From assembly GCF_003862475.1 (NCBI RefSeq), contig NZ_RRCO01000009.1, positions 1 through 64,000 on the forward strand: a DNA stretch of 64,000 nucleotides. The letters are read 5' to 3'. Under the pieces are notes generated by a model. The model was not told where the DNA came from. It worked only from the letters and a program-made list of their open reading frames with translations, and did not search any database. Of this stretch, positions 18,253 to 27,471 are shown piece after piece. Every line of letters begins with the position of its first letter. Within the stretch, counting starts at the first letter, position 1. This DNA comes from Lachnoanaerobaculum gingivalis (GTDB lineage: Bacteria > Bacillota > Clostridia > Lachnospirales > Lachnospiraceae). Both the position numbers and the translations under genes were made by a program.

Positions 18253-18272
18253 TGTACTACTTCATTAATACA
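18253..18272 (-). promoter_or_regulatory. Probable operator of the GntR-ABC operon
   Basis: Imperfect inverted repeat TGTATTA-N6-TAGTACA, immediately downstream of a TATAGT -10 element on the minus strand (18272-18277). It is placed where a repressor would block initiation. No good -35 was found. Confidence 0.45.
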
Positions 18273-18328
18273 CTATAAGAATAAACAAATATTTAATATT
18301 TGTAAATAATTTTTTTATTAATAATGAT

Positions 18329-19195
18329 TTACATTAATTCTTTGGCCGGTTTACCTTGCTCCTTATTTCTTTTAAGTCCTATTTTGACAATAATATAGCT
18401 TAGAATGTAATATATTATTATCAATACAGTATTTTTTAATATTGATGCTATTGCTCTTACATGGCAGTGAATTTCATTTAATCCGGTCTCCAGCGCTTCT
18501 TTTGGATAGCTACGAATTATGTTCATAATTATAGGTTCTATAATTTCATCACCAAAAAATAAAACGAATATAGCCGTGAAAAGTACTATTGTAATCACGC
18601 CACCTATTTTTTTTATTGATTTTCCTATAGAGACACATAACCACAAAAGCAATGTAGTTGCAAAAATCCCAAGAATTTTAGCTGTAAAAATTTCAAATCC
18701 GAAACGGCCTATAGTACTACAGTCATTGGAAACATCAATAAAAGCAAACTCTGAAAAAGCCACCAGATCAGCAAATGAAATTCCATATCCATAGCCATAT
18801 CTTAACGAATAAAATCCACCTAGTACTCTTTCTGTCGATATAAATAGTGCAACTCTTACTGTTATCTGAAATATTACCATAGGAATAAATTTACTTAATA
18901 TAAGTTTATTTGCAGATAATGTATCTACAGAATAAATATTTCTATAAAAAACATCTCCTCCAAAAACATACAAAATGATTGACAAAAAAGGATATAGTAA
19001 CTGCAAAAACATATTAGCAATAGCATAGAGTAAATGCCATAATACTATTGTTCCTACGCTCTCTACCCCCAAAATTAAAAATATAAAATGCACAACCAAA
19101 AAAATAATTCCTGTCACAATAGCTATTGATAACAATGTGAGTTTAAATACTCCCATTAATTGCTTAAATTCACTCTTTATCATCTCTATAAACAT
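18329..19195 (-). CDS. ABC-2 type membrane protein, paralogue of the neighbouring permease
   Basis: 288 residues with about six hydrophobic helices. The start (MIKSEFKQLMG, then SIAIVTGIIF) and overall layout resemble the permease at 16339-17178, so the two are probably paralogues forming a heteromeric pore or successive duplicates. It has its own -10 region and lies upstream of the GntR gene, outside the tight operon, with no ATPase of its own. The most likely partner is the ATPase at 17168-17869. Confidence 0.65.
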   Translation of the reverse strand: MFIEMIKSEFKQLMGVFKLTLLSIAIVTGIIFLVVHFIFLILGVESVGTIVLWHLLYAIANMFLQLLYPFLSIILYVFGGDVFYRNIYSVDTLSANKLILSKFIPMVIFQITVRVALFISTERVLGGFYSLRYGYGYGISFADLVAFSEFAFIDVSNDCSTIGRFGFEIFTAKILGIFATTLLLWLCVSIGKSIKKIGGVITIVLFTAIFVLFFGDEIIEPIIMNIIRSYPKEALETGLNEIHCHVRAIASILKNTVLIIIYYILSYIIVKIGLKRNKEQGKPAKELM

Positions 19196-19245
19196 AGAAT
19201 ACTCCTTTAAGCCTTTTTATATATTTATTATACTATATTTTATGC

Positions 19246-19275
19246 AAAAACAGACCTTCAATTACTGAAAGTCTG
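19246..19275 (-). terminator. Terminator of the long cell-envelope/translation gene run
   Basis: Minus strand CAGAC-TTTCA paired with TGAA-GGTCTG, loop GTAAT, followed by TTTTTG. It lies just after the thiN stop codon. Confidence 0.85.
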
Positions 19276-19286
19276 CTTTACATTCT

Positions 19287-19937
19287 TTAATCTCTGCTCT
19301 CCACTACAAGTAAGTCTCCGCTAAAAGTGGCTTTCAACTTATCACCTTTTATCTCATTGCTTATATAAAGGCTTGGAGTCGCTATATTGTCAATTATTCT
19401 GTTTTCAATAGGATACTTTACTCCTTCGAGTTTCTCCATAAAGTTTTTTTCTTCAAGTGAAAAAAAGCTTATGTATTTTCCCCAAAGTTTTCCTCTTTCC
19501 AGGATGAAATGATTTGATTTGACATATATCTTATTGTATTTGTCGTATATGGTTATATCCACTCCAAGTTTTTTATACTTTTGAAGTATCAAAATATTGG
19601 CAAAGGCATGGTCAAATCTCTTTCCGAGAGCCCCAAAAACTGCGATGTTTTTTATACCGACTTTTACGGCTCTGTCCACCGCAAGTTCACTGTCTGAGAA
19701 ATCCTTTACCGGATCATGTTTTACTATCTCAACATCAAGTTCTGCATATTTTTTTAACCTATCATCGTCAGACAGTGTATCAAAATCTCCAACCATTATA
19801 TGAGGGATTAAATTTATTTTTTCAAGCTTTGTAATTGCCGCATCCACACTGATAATAATATCTTCTTTATTTTCGGCTATATAGTTTTCCAATAATGATA
19901 TATCTATATCCCCACCGGTAACAATTATTGCATTCAT
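19287..19937 (-). CDS. thiN: Thiamine pyrophosphokinase
   Basis: Transfers pyrophosphate from ATP to thiamine to give thiamine diphosphate. The 216-residue length fits. Conserved points are SVDAA near residue 30, HIMVGDFDTLS (about 45-55), HDPVKDFSDSELAV and GALGKRFDHAFANI. The C-terminal thiamine-binding part is present (residues about 135-215). It is the last gene of a run continuing from rsgA and rpe, a frequent order in Firmicutes (rsgA-rpe-thiN). Confidence 0.93.
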   Translation of the reverse strand: MNAIIVTGGDIDISLLENYIAENKEDIIISVDAAITKLEKINLIPHIMVGDFDTLSDDDRLKKYAELDVEIVKHDPVKDFSDSELAVDRAVKVGIKNIAVFGALGKRFDHAFANILILQKYKKLGVDITIYDKYNKIYVKSNHFILERGKLWGKYISFFSLEEKNFMEKLEGVKYPIENRIIDNIATPSLYISNEIKGDKLKATFSGDLLVVESRD

Positions 19938-19946
19938 TTACAATAT

Positions 19947-20606
19947 CTATACCTCTCCCAGTGCATCATTTAAAGCTTTTATATTCTTTAAAATATCACC
20001 TTTAAATACTGAAGAACCTGCCACAAACTCATCGACTCCGGCATCTGAAAGAGCTTTTATATTATCTATACCTACTCCTCCGTCCACCTGTATCAAAAGT
20101 TTCTGATTTTTCTTTTCTCTCATTTTTGAGAGTTCTCTTATCTTATCCAAACTGTAGGGAATAAATTTTTGTCCTCCAAATCCCGGATTTACACTCATTA
20201 TAAGTACCATATCCACTTCTGAAATGATATTTTCTAAGAGTGAAACCGGAGTTGCTGGATTTATGGATATACCGCTTCTAAGTCCAAAGGACTTTATTTG
20301 TGATATACATCTGTCTATATGCTTGCAAGCCTCAAAATGTATCGTTATACCGTCGGCTCCACTATTGTAAAAATCTTCAATATATCTCTCCGGATTTTCT
20401 ACCATCATATGTACATCAAAGAAAAAATCTACAGATTTTCTTAATGAACTTATAACAGGCATTCCAAATGAAATACTCGGTACAAACATTCCGTCCATTA
20501 CATCCAGATGTAAAACTTTTATATTTCCTTCTTTTAATAGCTTCATCTGTGATGATAAATCAAAGAAGTCAGCTGCAAGTAGTGATGGTGCAATATTCTT
20601 TTTCAA
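19947..20606 (-). CDS. rpe: Ribulose-phosphate 3-epimerase
   Basis: Interconverts ribulose 5-phosphate and xylulose 5-phosphate in the pentose phosphate pathway. The 219-residue TIM barrel starts with the typical IAPSLLAADF, then HLDVMDGMFVPSISFG, FFDVHMMVENP, SVNPGFGGQKF and the phosphate-binding VDGGVG. Its ATG overlaps the stop codon of rsgA by four bases. Confidence 0.97.
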   Translation of the reverse strand: MKKNIAPSLLAADFFDLSSQMKLLKEGNIKVLHLDVMDGMFVPSISFGMPVISSLRKSVDFFFDVHMMVENPERYIEDFYNSGADGITIHFEACKHIDRCISQIKSFGLRSGISINPATPVSLLENIISEVDMVLIMSVNPGFGGQKFIPYSLDKIRELSKMREKKNQKLLIQVDGGVGIDNIKALSDAGVDEFVAGSSVFKGDILKNIKALNDALGEV

Positions 20607-21520
20607 TACTTTCTCCTTTCAGAAAGCTCTTCATACATTTTTTTATAGCTTTGATACCTGGATTCACCGATAAGTTTTTCTTCCAAGGCCTGCTTTACGG
20701 CACAATCCGGCTCATTTATATGCATACAACCTGCGAATCTGCATTTCCCCTCATACTCTTCAAACTCATGGAAATGAAATCTGAGCTCCTCCTTATCAAA
20801 TGTAGGTGATTCCACACTTGTAAATCCCGGAGTATCAAATACAAAGGTGTCACTGTCAATCATAAACAGCTCGGAATGTCTGGTAGTATGCCTGCCTCTT
20901 TCTATTTTTCTGCTGACAGTATTTGTATCCATATTTGCTTTCGGTGCAAGTATATTTGTTATAGAGGACTTTCCGACTCCCGATGCTCCGGCAAGTACAC
21001 TTACCTCACCTTTAAGAGCCTCTTTTAAATATTCAAGTCCTTTTTCTTCAAAAGTTGAAGCTATAATATTTTTAAATCCCGCATCATTATATATTTTTGC
21101 ATATTCCAAGGCCTTATCCATGTTAAGATCCGTCTTGTTCCAGCATATCTCCACTTTTATTCCGGCATTTGACATATTTATCAAATATTTGTCCAAATAG
21201 TAAAATGCCGGAGACGGTGATTCCACCGCCAAAACAAGCACAACTTTATCTATATTGGCTACTGCAGGTCTTATCAGGGCATTTTTTCTTTTATATATCT
21301 TTACAATATTTCCTTCAAAATCTTTTGTGTCCGTGATTTCAAAGTCTACATTGTCACCCACAAGCGGCTTTACGCCTAATTTTCTGAAAATGCCCTTTGC
21401 CTTGCATTCAAAAATCTGACCTTTTCTTTCTCCCTCATCAAGGATTATACAATAATAAAAACCTGCAATCCCCTTTATTATCTTTGCAAAATAAATTTTG
21501 CTCATATCTTCTTTACTCAA
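20603..21520 (-). CDS. rsgA: Ribosome small-subunit-dependent GTPase A
   Basis: A circularly permuted GTPase that checks late 30S assembly. It has an OB-fold N-terminus (about 10-75), then the permuted motifs: NKTD (G4), GASGVGKSS (G1, P-loop), DTPGF (G3), and a C-terminal zinc-binding segment with CRFAGCMHINEPDC. The 305-residue reading starts at TTG (21520) with GGAG ten bases upstream and overlaps the kinase stop; an ATG at 21505 would give 300 residues, and I cannot choose firmly between them. Confidence 0.95.
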   Translation of the reverse strand: MSKEDMSKIYFAKIIKGIAGFYYCIILDEGERKGQIFECKAKGIFRKLGVKPLVGDNVDFEITDTKDFEGNIVKIYKRKNALIRPAVANIDKVVLVLAVESPSPAFYYLDKYLINMSNAGIKVEICWNKTDLNMDKALEYAKIYNDAGFKNIIASTFEEKGLEYLKEALKGEVSVLAGASGVGKSSITNILAPKANMDTNTVSRKIERGRHTTRHSELFMIDSDTFVFDTPGFTSVESPTFDKEELRFHFHEFEEYEGKCRFAGCMHINEPDCAVKQALEEKLIGESRYQSYKKMYEELSERRKY

Positions 21521-23618
21521 CTCTAAAGAACTCCACTGTATATGATTTCATTACCTCGCCGCTGTCTACATTTACAATCTCAACTTCTCCCTGGTCTACT
21601 CCGTTAGCGCCCACAATAGTTCTAAACCTTACAGGAAGTATGGTGTCGCCTGTAACGGTTCTTGCTTCCATCAATGTAGAATATACATCACTTCCGTTTA
21701 CAGTCTGCTTAAGCCTGATCATAACCTTTACACTGGTAAATCCTGAGCTTGGTCCTATAACATCCTGTAAAGAGTAGTTTGTATCTATTGAAGCCACATA
21801 TCTGTAGCTTGCGGCTGTCGGTGCAGGTGCAACTGTAGCCTTTGTGGTTTGTGCCTGCTCGGAGCTTTCACTTTTTGATTCGCTTGACTCCGCCACGCCT
21901 GTACTTACAGCATAGTCGATCCTTGTACCGCTGTCCACACTTGAACCTGCCGCTATCGACTGTCCGGCTATAATTCCTGCCGCTATACTTTGACTGTTTT
22001 GTTCAGCTTTTGTTCCGAGTACAAGTCCGTTGCTCTCAAGTAAAGCTTTTGCATCCGCTTCACTCATATTTATAATATTAGGCACAATAACCTTTGTAAC
22101 CTTTTTACCGCTACTGACAATCAGAGTAATTCTGTCACCGTTTTTAGGCTTTGTCGGGCTGTAGGATATTACCTTTCCCTTTTCAATAGTATCGGAATTT
22201 TCCTCTTTTGATTCTACCGAAAAACCGTTTTCCTTTAGCAGAGCCTCTGCCGCCTCCTTAGTCTTTCCCGCAATACCAAGTTTTGTTATATCAACCGTAT
22301 CGGAACCGAGACTTATTACGACACTTACCTTTGAATACTTTGAAACCACCTCATCGGCCTTAGGATCCTGTGAAATAACATTTCCCTTTTCTACAGTATC
22401 CGAGTATTCACTTGACTTTACCTGCATCTGAAGATTGTTGTCTGAAAGCTTCTTGTCGGCCATTTTCTCTGAAAGTCCTACTACATCAGGCATTACAGTC
22501 TGTGTGGAGTCAAGCGTACTTTGAGAATTATCACTCTTTTTACCTCCGAATACTCCTGTAAATCTTCCGACAAAGAATACTAAAAGTATAACTATGATTA
22601 CAGCTACAATGACTCCGACAATGGACATGATTCTGTCCATCTTTTCGTCTTCTTCATCATAATCATCTTCATCATTATCAACTTCGTCATTGTCATATTC
22701 ATCATCTTCCATATCATCTATGGGCTCTACCTGATTTAAAACCGCAGTATCCTCAGACTTTATTACCTTTGTAGCTCCTGTCAGAGCATAAGGCTCATCC
22801 GGATTTAGCAGCACATTTTCCAAATCATCCAAAACTTCAGTGATATTTTGATATCTGTTTGCCGGATCCTTCTTTGTACACTTTAATATAACTCTTTCAA
22901 GATTTGCGGATATTTGATTATTATATATATGTGGCGGTGTTATAGCCTGCTCAAGATGTGCAAGAGCTATTGAAACAGTGGAATCTCCGGTAAAAGGGAC
23001 TCTTCCTGTAAACATCTCATACATTGTGATACCCAAAGAGTATATATCACTCCTTGCATCGCATCTTCCGCCTCTGGCCTGTTCAGGTGAAATATAGTGT
23101 ACGGAACCTATAGCATTCGCATTTAATGTCTGCTCCGACACCGCTCTTGCTATACCGAAATCCGCAACCTTTACTTTGCTTTCCTCTGTTATAAGTATAT
23201 TTTGAGGCTTTATATCTCTATGCACTATATGCTGTGCATGGGCAGGCTTAAGGGCCTTTGCTACCTGTATCGCAATACTTACACCCTCTGTAATATCCAG
23301 CTTACCCTTTATTTTTATATATTCTTTTAGAGTGATACCGTCTACAAGCTCCATAACTATAAAATGGTACTTGCCCTCATCTACCACATCGTAGATATTG
23401 ACAATATTCTCTCCTAAAAGTCCTGCCGCCGCCTGAGCTTCTCTTTTAAATCTTTCTACAAATTCCGCATCCGAGCAAAATTCTTCTTTTAAGACCTTTA
23501 TTGCTACAGCTCTGCCAAGCTTCAAATCCTTGGCTCTGAATACATTTGACATGCCTCCCGAGCCTATTTTTTCTATAATTTCATATCTTCCTTGCAAAAC
23601 AACTGATTCAAGATTCAT
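21513..23618 (-). CDS. prkC: PASTA-domain Ser/Thr protein kinase (PrkC/Stk1 family)
   Basis: A membrane kinase that senses muropeptides or lipid II and phosphorylates cell-wall and translation proteins. From the ATG at 23616-23618 (AGGGG upstream) it has 701 residues. The order is kinase domain (about 8-270, with GSGGMSNVF, VAIKVLKEE, HRDIKPQNIL, DFGIARA), an acidic linker rich in Asp/Glu, one transmembrane helix at about 328-350, three PASTA repeats (about 380-575), a Ser/Ala/Thr linker and a final beta-rich domain. The start lies four bases after the stop of the phosphatase gene, the standard prpC-prkC pair. Confidence 0.95.
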   Translation of the reverse strand: MNLESVVLQGRYEIIEKIGSGGMSNVFRAKDLKLGRAVAIKVLKEEFCSDAEFVERFKREAQAAAGLLGENIVNIYDVVDEGKYHFIVMELVDGITLKEYIKIKGKLDITEGVSIAIQVAKALKPAHAQHIVHRDIKPQNILITEESKVKVADFGIARAVSEQTLNANAIGSVHYISPEQARGGRCDARSDIYSLGITMYEMFTGRVPFTGDSTVSIALAHLEQAITPPHIYNNQISANLERVILKCTKKDPANRYQNITEVLDDLENVLLNPDEPYALTGATKVIKSEDTAVLNQVEPIDDMEDDEYDNDEVDNDEDDYDEEDEKMDRIMSIVGVIVAVIIVILLVFFVGRFTGVFGGKKSDNSQSTLDSTQTVMPDVVGLSEKMADKKLSDNNLQMQVKSSEYSDTVEKGNVISQDPKADEVVSKYSKVSVVISLGSDTVDITKLGIAGKTKEAAEALLKENGFSVESKEENSDTIEKGKVISYSPTKPKNGDRITLIVSSGKKVTKVIVPNIINMSEADAKALLESNGLVLGTKAEQNSQSIAAGIIAGQSIAAGSSVDSGTRIDYAVSTGVAESSESKSESSEQAQTTKATVAPAPTAASYRYVASIDTNYSLQDVIGPSSGFTSVKVMIRLKQTVNGSDVYSTLMEARTVTGDTILPVRFRTIVGANGVDQGEVEIVNVDSGEVMKSYTVEFFRVE

Positions 23619-23622
23619 AATA

Positions 23623-24351
23623 CTACCCCTCATTTATATCTATAAGCAAAATTGATATATTGTCATTTCCGCCTGATAGATTTGCCTCCTCTACTAGTCT
23701 TTTTGCACTTGACTTTACACCGGCACTTGAAGATATTATATTGAAAATCTTCCTGTCGTCCACCATATTTGTAAGTCCGTCCGAACACAATAATACATAT
23801 TCAATACCGGCAAGATCCAACTCAAAACTGTCTATCAGTATCCTTTCTTCCGCACCCACAGCTCTTGTTATCTTACTCTTATTCTCTTTATATTCAGCAC
23901 TCTCTCTTGTTATTTCACCTTTTGAAACAAGCATTTCCACAAGGGAATGATCTTTTGTTATCTGTGAAATACTGTTCTCATCAAGTACATAACATCTGGA
24001 ATCGCCTACATTGAATACATGCAAAGTATTATCTATAATGCTTGCCGCTACAACGGTTGTTCCCATTCCCGACAGATTCGGATTTTTACTTCCCTCCGCA
24101 AACAGATTTGCATTTGCATATTCTATGGCTCCTTGTATTGCCGTTACAGGCATTTTTATTGTATGTTCAATATATGTAAGCATATAGCCTATCAAAGACT
24201 TTGACGCATAGTCTCCGGCCTTTTCTCCTCCCATTCCGTCAGCCACAATATATAAATTCGGCAATACTCCTACCGGCGTATCACTTATATATACCGTATC
24301 CTGATTTACAAGTCTTTTCCTGCCTACATCGGTCAAAGCAACCGAATACAT
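23623..24351 (-). CDS. prpC: PP2C-family Ser/Thr phosphatase, partner of the PASTA kinase
   Basis: A Mg/Mn-dependent phosphatase that reverses PrkC phosphorylation. The 242 residues carry the PPM motifs RKRLVNQD, VADGMGG, GMGTTVV, VGDSRCY, TKDHSLV, LLCSDGLTN and GGNDNIS, with all metal-binding aspartates in place. It lies between rlmN (16-base gap) and the kinase. Confidence 0.95.
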   Translation of the reverse strand: MYSVALTDVGRKRLVNQDTVYISDTPVGVLPNLYIVADGMGGEKAGDYASKSLIGYMLTYIEHTIKMPVTAIQGAIEYANANLFAEGSKNPNLSGMGTTVVAASIIDNTLHVFNVGDSRCYVLDENSISQITKDHSLVEMLVSKGEITRESAEYKENKSKITRAVGAEERILIDSFELDLAGIEYVLLCSDGLTNMVDDRKIFNIISSSAGVKSSAKRLVEEANLSGGNDNISILLIDINEG

Positions 24352-24367
24352 ATTACACCTCCAATTT

Positions 24368-25408
24368 TTAAGAATTCGTTTCTGATTGAATAAATCTCCT
24401 TCTTAATTGTCCACAGGCACCGTCTATATCTCTACCCATCTCTCTTCTGACTGTTGCATTTACCTTATGTTTCTCCAAGAAATCCCTAAAAGCCTTTATC
24501 TTAAGCTTGTCGGACTGTTTAAAATCTCTCTCCTTTATAGGATTTACCGGAATCAGATTAATGTGAATATTTCTTCCGTTTACAAGTTTTACAAGATTCA
24601 TCGCCTCTTTTATATTATCATTTACACCTGCAACAAGTGAATACTCATATGATACTCTTCTTCCGGTCTTTTTAAAATAATAATCACATGCTGAAATAAC
24701 ATCCTTTAGAGCATATTTATTTGCCACAGGCATTATAGTTTTCCTTATTTCATCATTAGGTGCATGTAAGGAAAGTGCCAAAGTAATACTCAGTCCCTCA
24801 TCTGCCAAAGCTCTTATTTTCGGTACAATACCGCAGGTTGATACGGTGATATTTCTTTGGCTGATATTCAGTCCCATATCACTGCTTATAATTTTTACAA
24901 ATTTTACTATATTATCATAATTGTCCATAGGCTCTCCCGAACCCATTACAACAATATTTGATATTCTCTCTCCGAGAAGTTTTTGTATACTGTATATCTG
25001 ATCAAGCATTTCCGAGGCTGAAAGGTTTCGTACAAGACCGTCAAGAGTCGAAGCACAGAACTTACAACCCATTCTGCATCCCACTTGGGATGATATACAA
25101 ACCGAGTTTCCATGCTCATATTTCATCCTTACACTCTCTATAATATTTCCGTCCTCAAGTGCAAAAAGATATTTCTGTGTACCGTCAAGCTTTGACTTAA
25201 ATATCTCTACAGCCTTAAGATTTGTAAGGCTTGTACTTTCCTTAAGCTTTTCTCTGAATGCCTTTGACAGGTTTGTACATTCATCAAAGGAGGATATAAG
25301 TGATTTATGCATCCACTCAAATAATTGCTTTGCCCTAAACTCAGGCTCATTCATCTCCTTTACAAATGTCCTTAATTCATCTAAATCCATTGACTTAATA
25401 TCAGTCAT
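24368..25408 (-). CDS. rlmN: Dual-specificity 23S rRNA/tRNA adenine-C2 methyltransferase RlmN
   Basis: A radical-SAM enzyme that methylates A2503 of 23S rRNA and A37 of some tRNAs. From the ATG at 25406-25408, which has AGGAG upstream, it is 346 residues. The radical SAM cluster is CRMGCKFC, with the GEPMDNYDN motif nearby. The conserved Cys near the C-terminus (GACGQLRR) matches the methyl-carrying residue. It overlaps rsmB by 8 bases. Confidence 0.96.
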   Translation of the reverse strand: MTDIKSMDLDELRTFVKEMNEPEFRAKQLFEWMHKSLISSFDECTNLSKAFREKLKESTSLTNLKAVEIFKSKLDGTQKYLFALEDGNIIESVRMKYEHGNSVCISSQVGCRMGCKFCASTLDGLVRNLSASEMLDQIYSIQKLLGERISNIVVMGSGEPMDNYDNIVKFVKIISSDMGLNISQRNITVSTCGIVPKIRALADEGLSITLALSLHAPNDEIRKTIMPVANKYALKDVISACDYYFKKTGRRVSYEYSLVAGVNDNIKEAMNLVKLVNGRNIHINLIPVNPIKERDFKQSDKLKIKAFRDFLEKHKVNATVRREMGRDIDGACGQLRRRFIQSETNS

Positions 25409-26735
25409 TATCTCTCCTAAATACTGCAATGAAAAATCCGTCGCAGTTGTCTCTTCCGGGTATCAGTTTCATATACCCGTTTTTCAATTCGCTCTCTTCA
25501 AGCATTTTTATTGTTTCTTTGTCCATTCTCTCTGTCAGATCAACGGCTTTAAAATCTTTGTGGTTTTTTAGAAACAAAAGCATATTGTCTTCATTTTCCG
25601 CTTTATTCAATGTACAGGTGGAAAATATCAACTCGCCGTTTTTCTTTACATACTTGGACACATTATCAAGTATCTCTTTTTGTAAGTTTGAAAGTGATTT
25701 TAACCCTTCTTCTTCAAGTCTATACTTTATATCGGGCTTTTTCCCTATAATGCCTATTCCGCTACATGGTAAATCAGCCAAAATCAAATCAGCATCACTA
25801 AATCTTTCATCAAAGATTCTTGCATCCGCAACTGAAGGAATTATATTTGAAAATCCCTGTACTTTTGCATTTTCTCTTATCAATTCAACCTTATTTTCAC
25901 TTACATCACAGGAATATATCTTTGAACTCTTATCAAGCTTATCCGCCAGAAGAAATGACTTTCCTCCCGGTGCGGCACATACATCCACACATTTTTTAAT
26001 ATCCCTTACTCGAAGTACCTTTGATATCATAGATGATGAAGTATCTGTGATATAACATTTTCCGGACTTTATAACCTCAATATCATCCACTCTGTCAAAT
26101 CCTGTAATATATAATATATCCGAATTAAGCTTTGATCTTTTGACATTGATATTCTCAGCTTCCAAATCTTTTATTACATCTTCGACACTTGATTTTGAAG
26201 TATTTACTCTTATTGACAAATGCCCTGTATTAAGGAAATACTCCAAGGTTTCGTTAAAATACTCACCTGTATTATCTCTTATTATATTTAAAATGAGTTC
26301 AGGCATTGAATATCTGATACTTAAATCATCAAATTTCAGTTCTTCTTTTTCACTGCTTATCTTTCTGAGTATTCCGTTTACAAAGCCTGTAAGCCCCTGC
26401 AGTCTTTTAATCTTAACAAGATTTACAGCCTCATTTATTACAGCTCTGTCAGGAACTCTGTCCATATAAAGCATTTGATATACAGACATTCTGAGTATCT
26501 CTCTGATTACAGGTTTTACACGCTTTCCGTTATTATATTTTTTTATAATATCATCCAGCTGCAGTCTGTACTCAACCACTCCATGGACCACTTTTGAAAA
26601 AAAGCCTCTGTCCGCCTTTGATAAATATGAATATTTTTCAAGAGCCATATCAATTACCTTATGGCTGTACTCTTTTTCAACATCTATCAATAAGAGAGCT
26701 TCCAAAACTAAAGCCCTTATATTTGTTTTTTCCAT
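25401..26735 (-). CDS. rsmB: 16S rRNA (cytosine-967-C5)-methyltransferase
   Basis: Methylates C967 of 16S rRNA. 444 residues: an N-terminal NusB-like RNA-binding domain (about 5-135) and a C-terminal SAM-dependent Rossmann domain with VCAAPGGKS (SAM loop), the catalytic DLPCSGIGI and STCTLNKAEN. It starts two bases after the zinc peptidase stop codon and overlaps rlmN. Confidence 0.96.
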   Translation of the reverse strand: MEKTNIRALVLEALLLIDVEKEYSHKVIDMALEKYSYLSKADRGFFSKVVHGVVEYRLQLDDIIKKYNNGKRVKPVIREILRMSVYQMLYMDRVPDRAVINEAVNLVKIKRLQGLTGFVNGILRKISSEKEELKFDDLSIRYSMPELILNIIRDNTGEYFNETLEYFLNTGHLSIRVNTSKSSVEDVIKDLEAENINVKRSKLNSDILYITGFDRVDDIEVIKSGKCYITDTSSSMISKVLRVRDIKKCVDVCAAPGGKSFLLADKLDKSSKIYSCDVSENKVELIRENAKVQGFSNIIPSVADARIFDERFSDADLILADLPCSGIGIIGKKPDIKYRLEEEGLKSLSNLQKEILDNVSKYVKKNGELIFSTCTLNKAENEDNMLLFLKNHKDFKAVDLTERMDKETIKMLEESELKNGYMKLIPGRDNCDGFFIAVFRRDND

Positions 26736-26737
26736 TA

Positions 26738-27445
26738 TCAGTTCCTTCTTCTGCTTCTACCGCTGAATAAAAGCATAAGTCTAAGCATTTGCAATACCCC
26801 TGTAGCCGCTGCAGCCACATATGTCATAGCCGCCGCAAAAAGCACCTTTCTTGCACTCTTATCTTCTCTGTCAAAGAGAATTTCATTGTTTTCCAACTCT
26901 ATTAAAGCTCTTCTTGAAGCATCAAACTCTACAGGCAGTGTAATAATTTGGAAGATTACTGCAAGTAAAAACATTGCTATACCTATTTGAATAAGTATAT
27001 TTGACATATTTCCATACCCAAGTAAAAATCCTATACATATAATAGGCCATGAAAGTCTGCTTCCCCAGTTTGCTACCGGTACAAACGCACTTCGCAAGTT
27101 TAGAGGTACATATCCGACATTATCCTGTATTGCATGTCCACACTCATGTGCCGCAACTGCAATTGCCGCTACGGAAGTTGATCCGTAAATCACTTCACTT
27201 AAACTTACAGTCTTATCTCTCGGGTCATAGTGATCTGTAAGTCTGCCTGAAACAGGTCTTACGGAAACATCATATATTCCGTTTGCTCTTAAGATTCTCT
27301 CGGCAACCTCTCTTCCCGTGAGTCTTGACTGTGATGCCACTCTTTCATATTTTGCGAATGTTGCCTTCATTCTCCATGATGCAATCAATGTTATAAGCAT
27401 TCCTATAATAACAAAAATATAGGTTATATCAAATCCGTAATACAT
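26738..27445 (-). CDS. Membrane zinc metallopeptidase, YugP family
   Basis: 235 residues. The HECGH zinc motif at about 100-104 follows a hydrophobic N-terminus (about 5-24), and several further hydrophobic helices (about 130-175 and 205-230) would place it in the membrane. The family (Zn_peptidase_2, PF04298) is widespread in Firmicutes, but its substrate is not settled. It sits between fmt (26-base gap) and rsmB (2-base gap), a conserved location. Confidence 0.9.
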   Translation of the reverse strand: MYYGFDITYIFVIIGMLITLIASWRMKATFAKYERVASQSRLTGREVAERILRANGIYDVSVRPVSGRLTDHYDPRDKTVSLSEVIYGSTSVAAIAVAAHECGHAIQDNVGYVPLNLRSAFVPVANWGSRLSWPIICIGFLLGYGNMSNILIQIGIAMFLLAVIFQIITLPVEFDASRRALIELENNEILFDREDKSARKVLFAAAMTYVAAAATGVLQMLRLMLLFSGRSRRRN

Positions 27446-27471
27446 AAGCTCCTCCTCTTATATCAGGTCCT

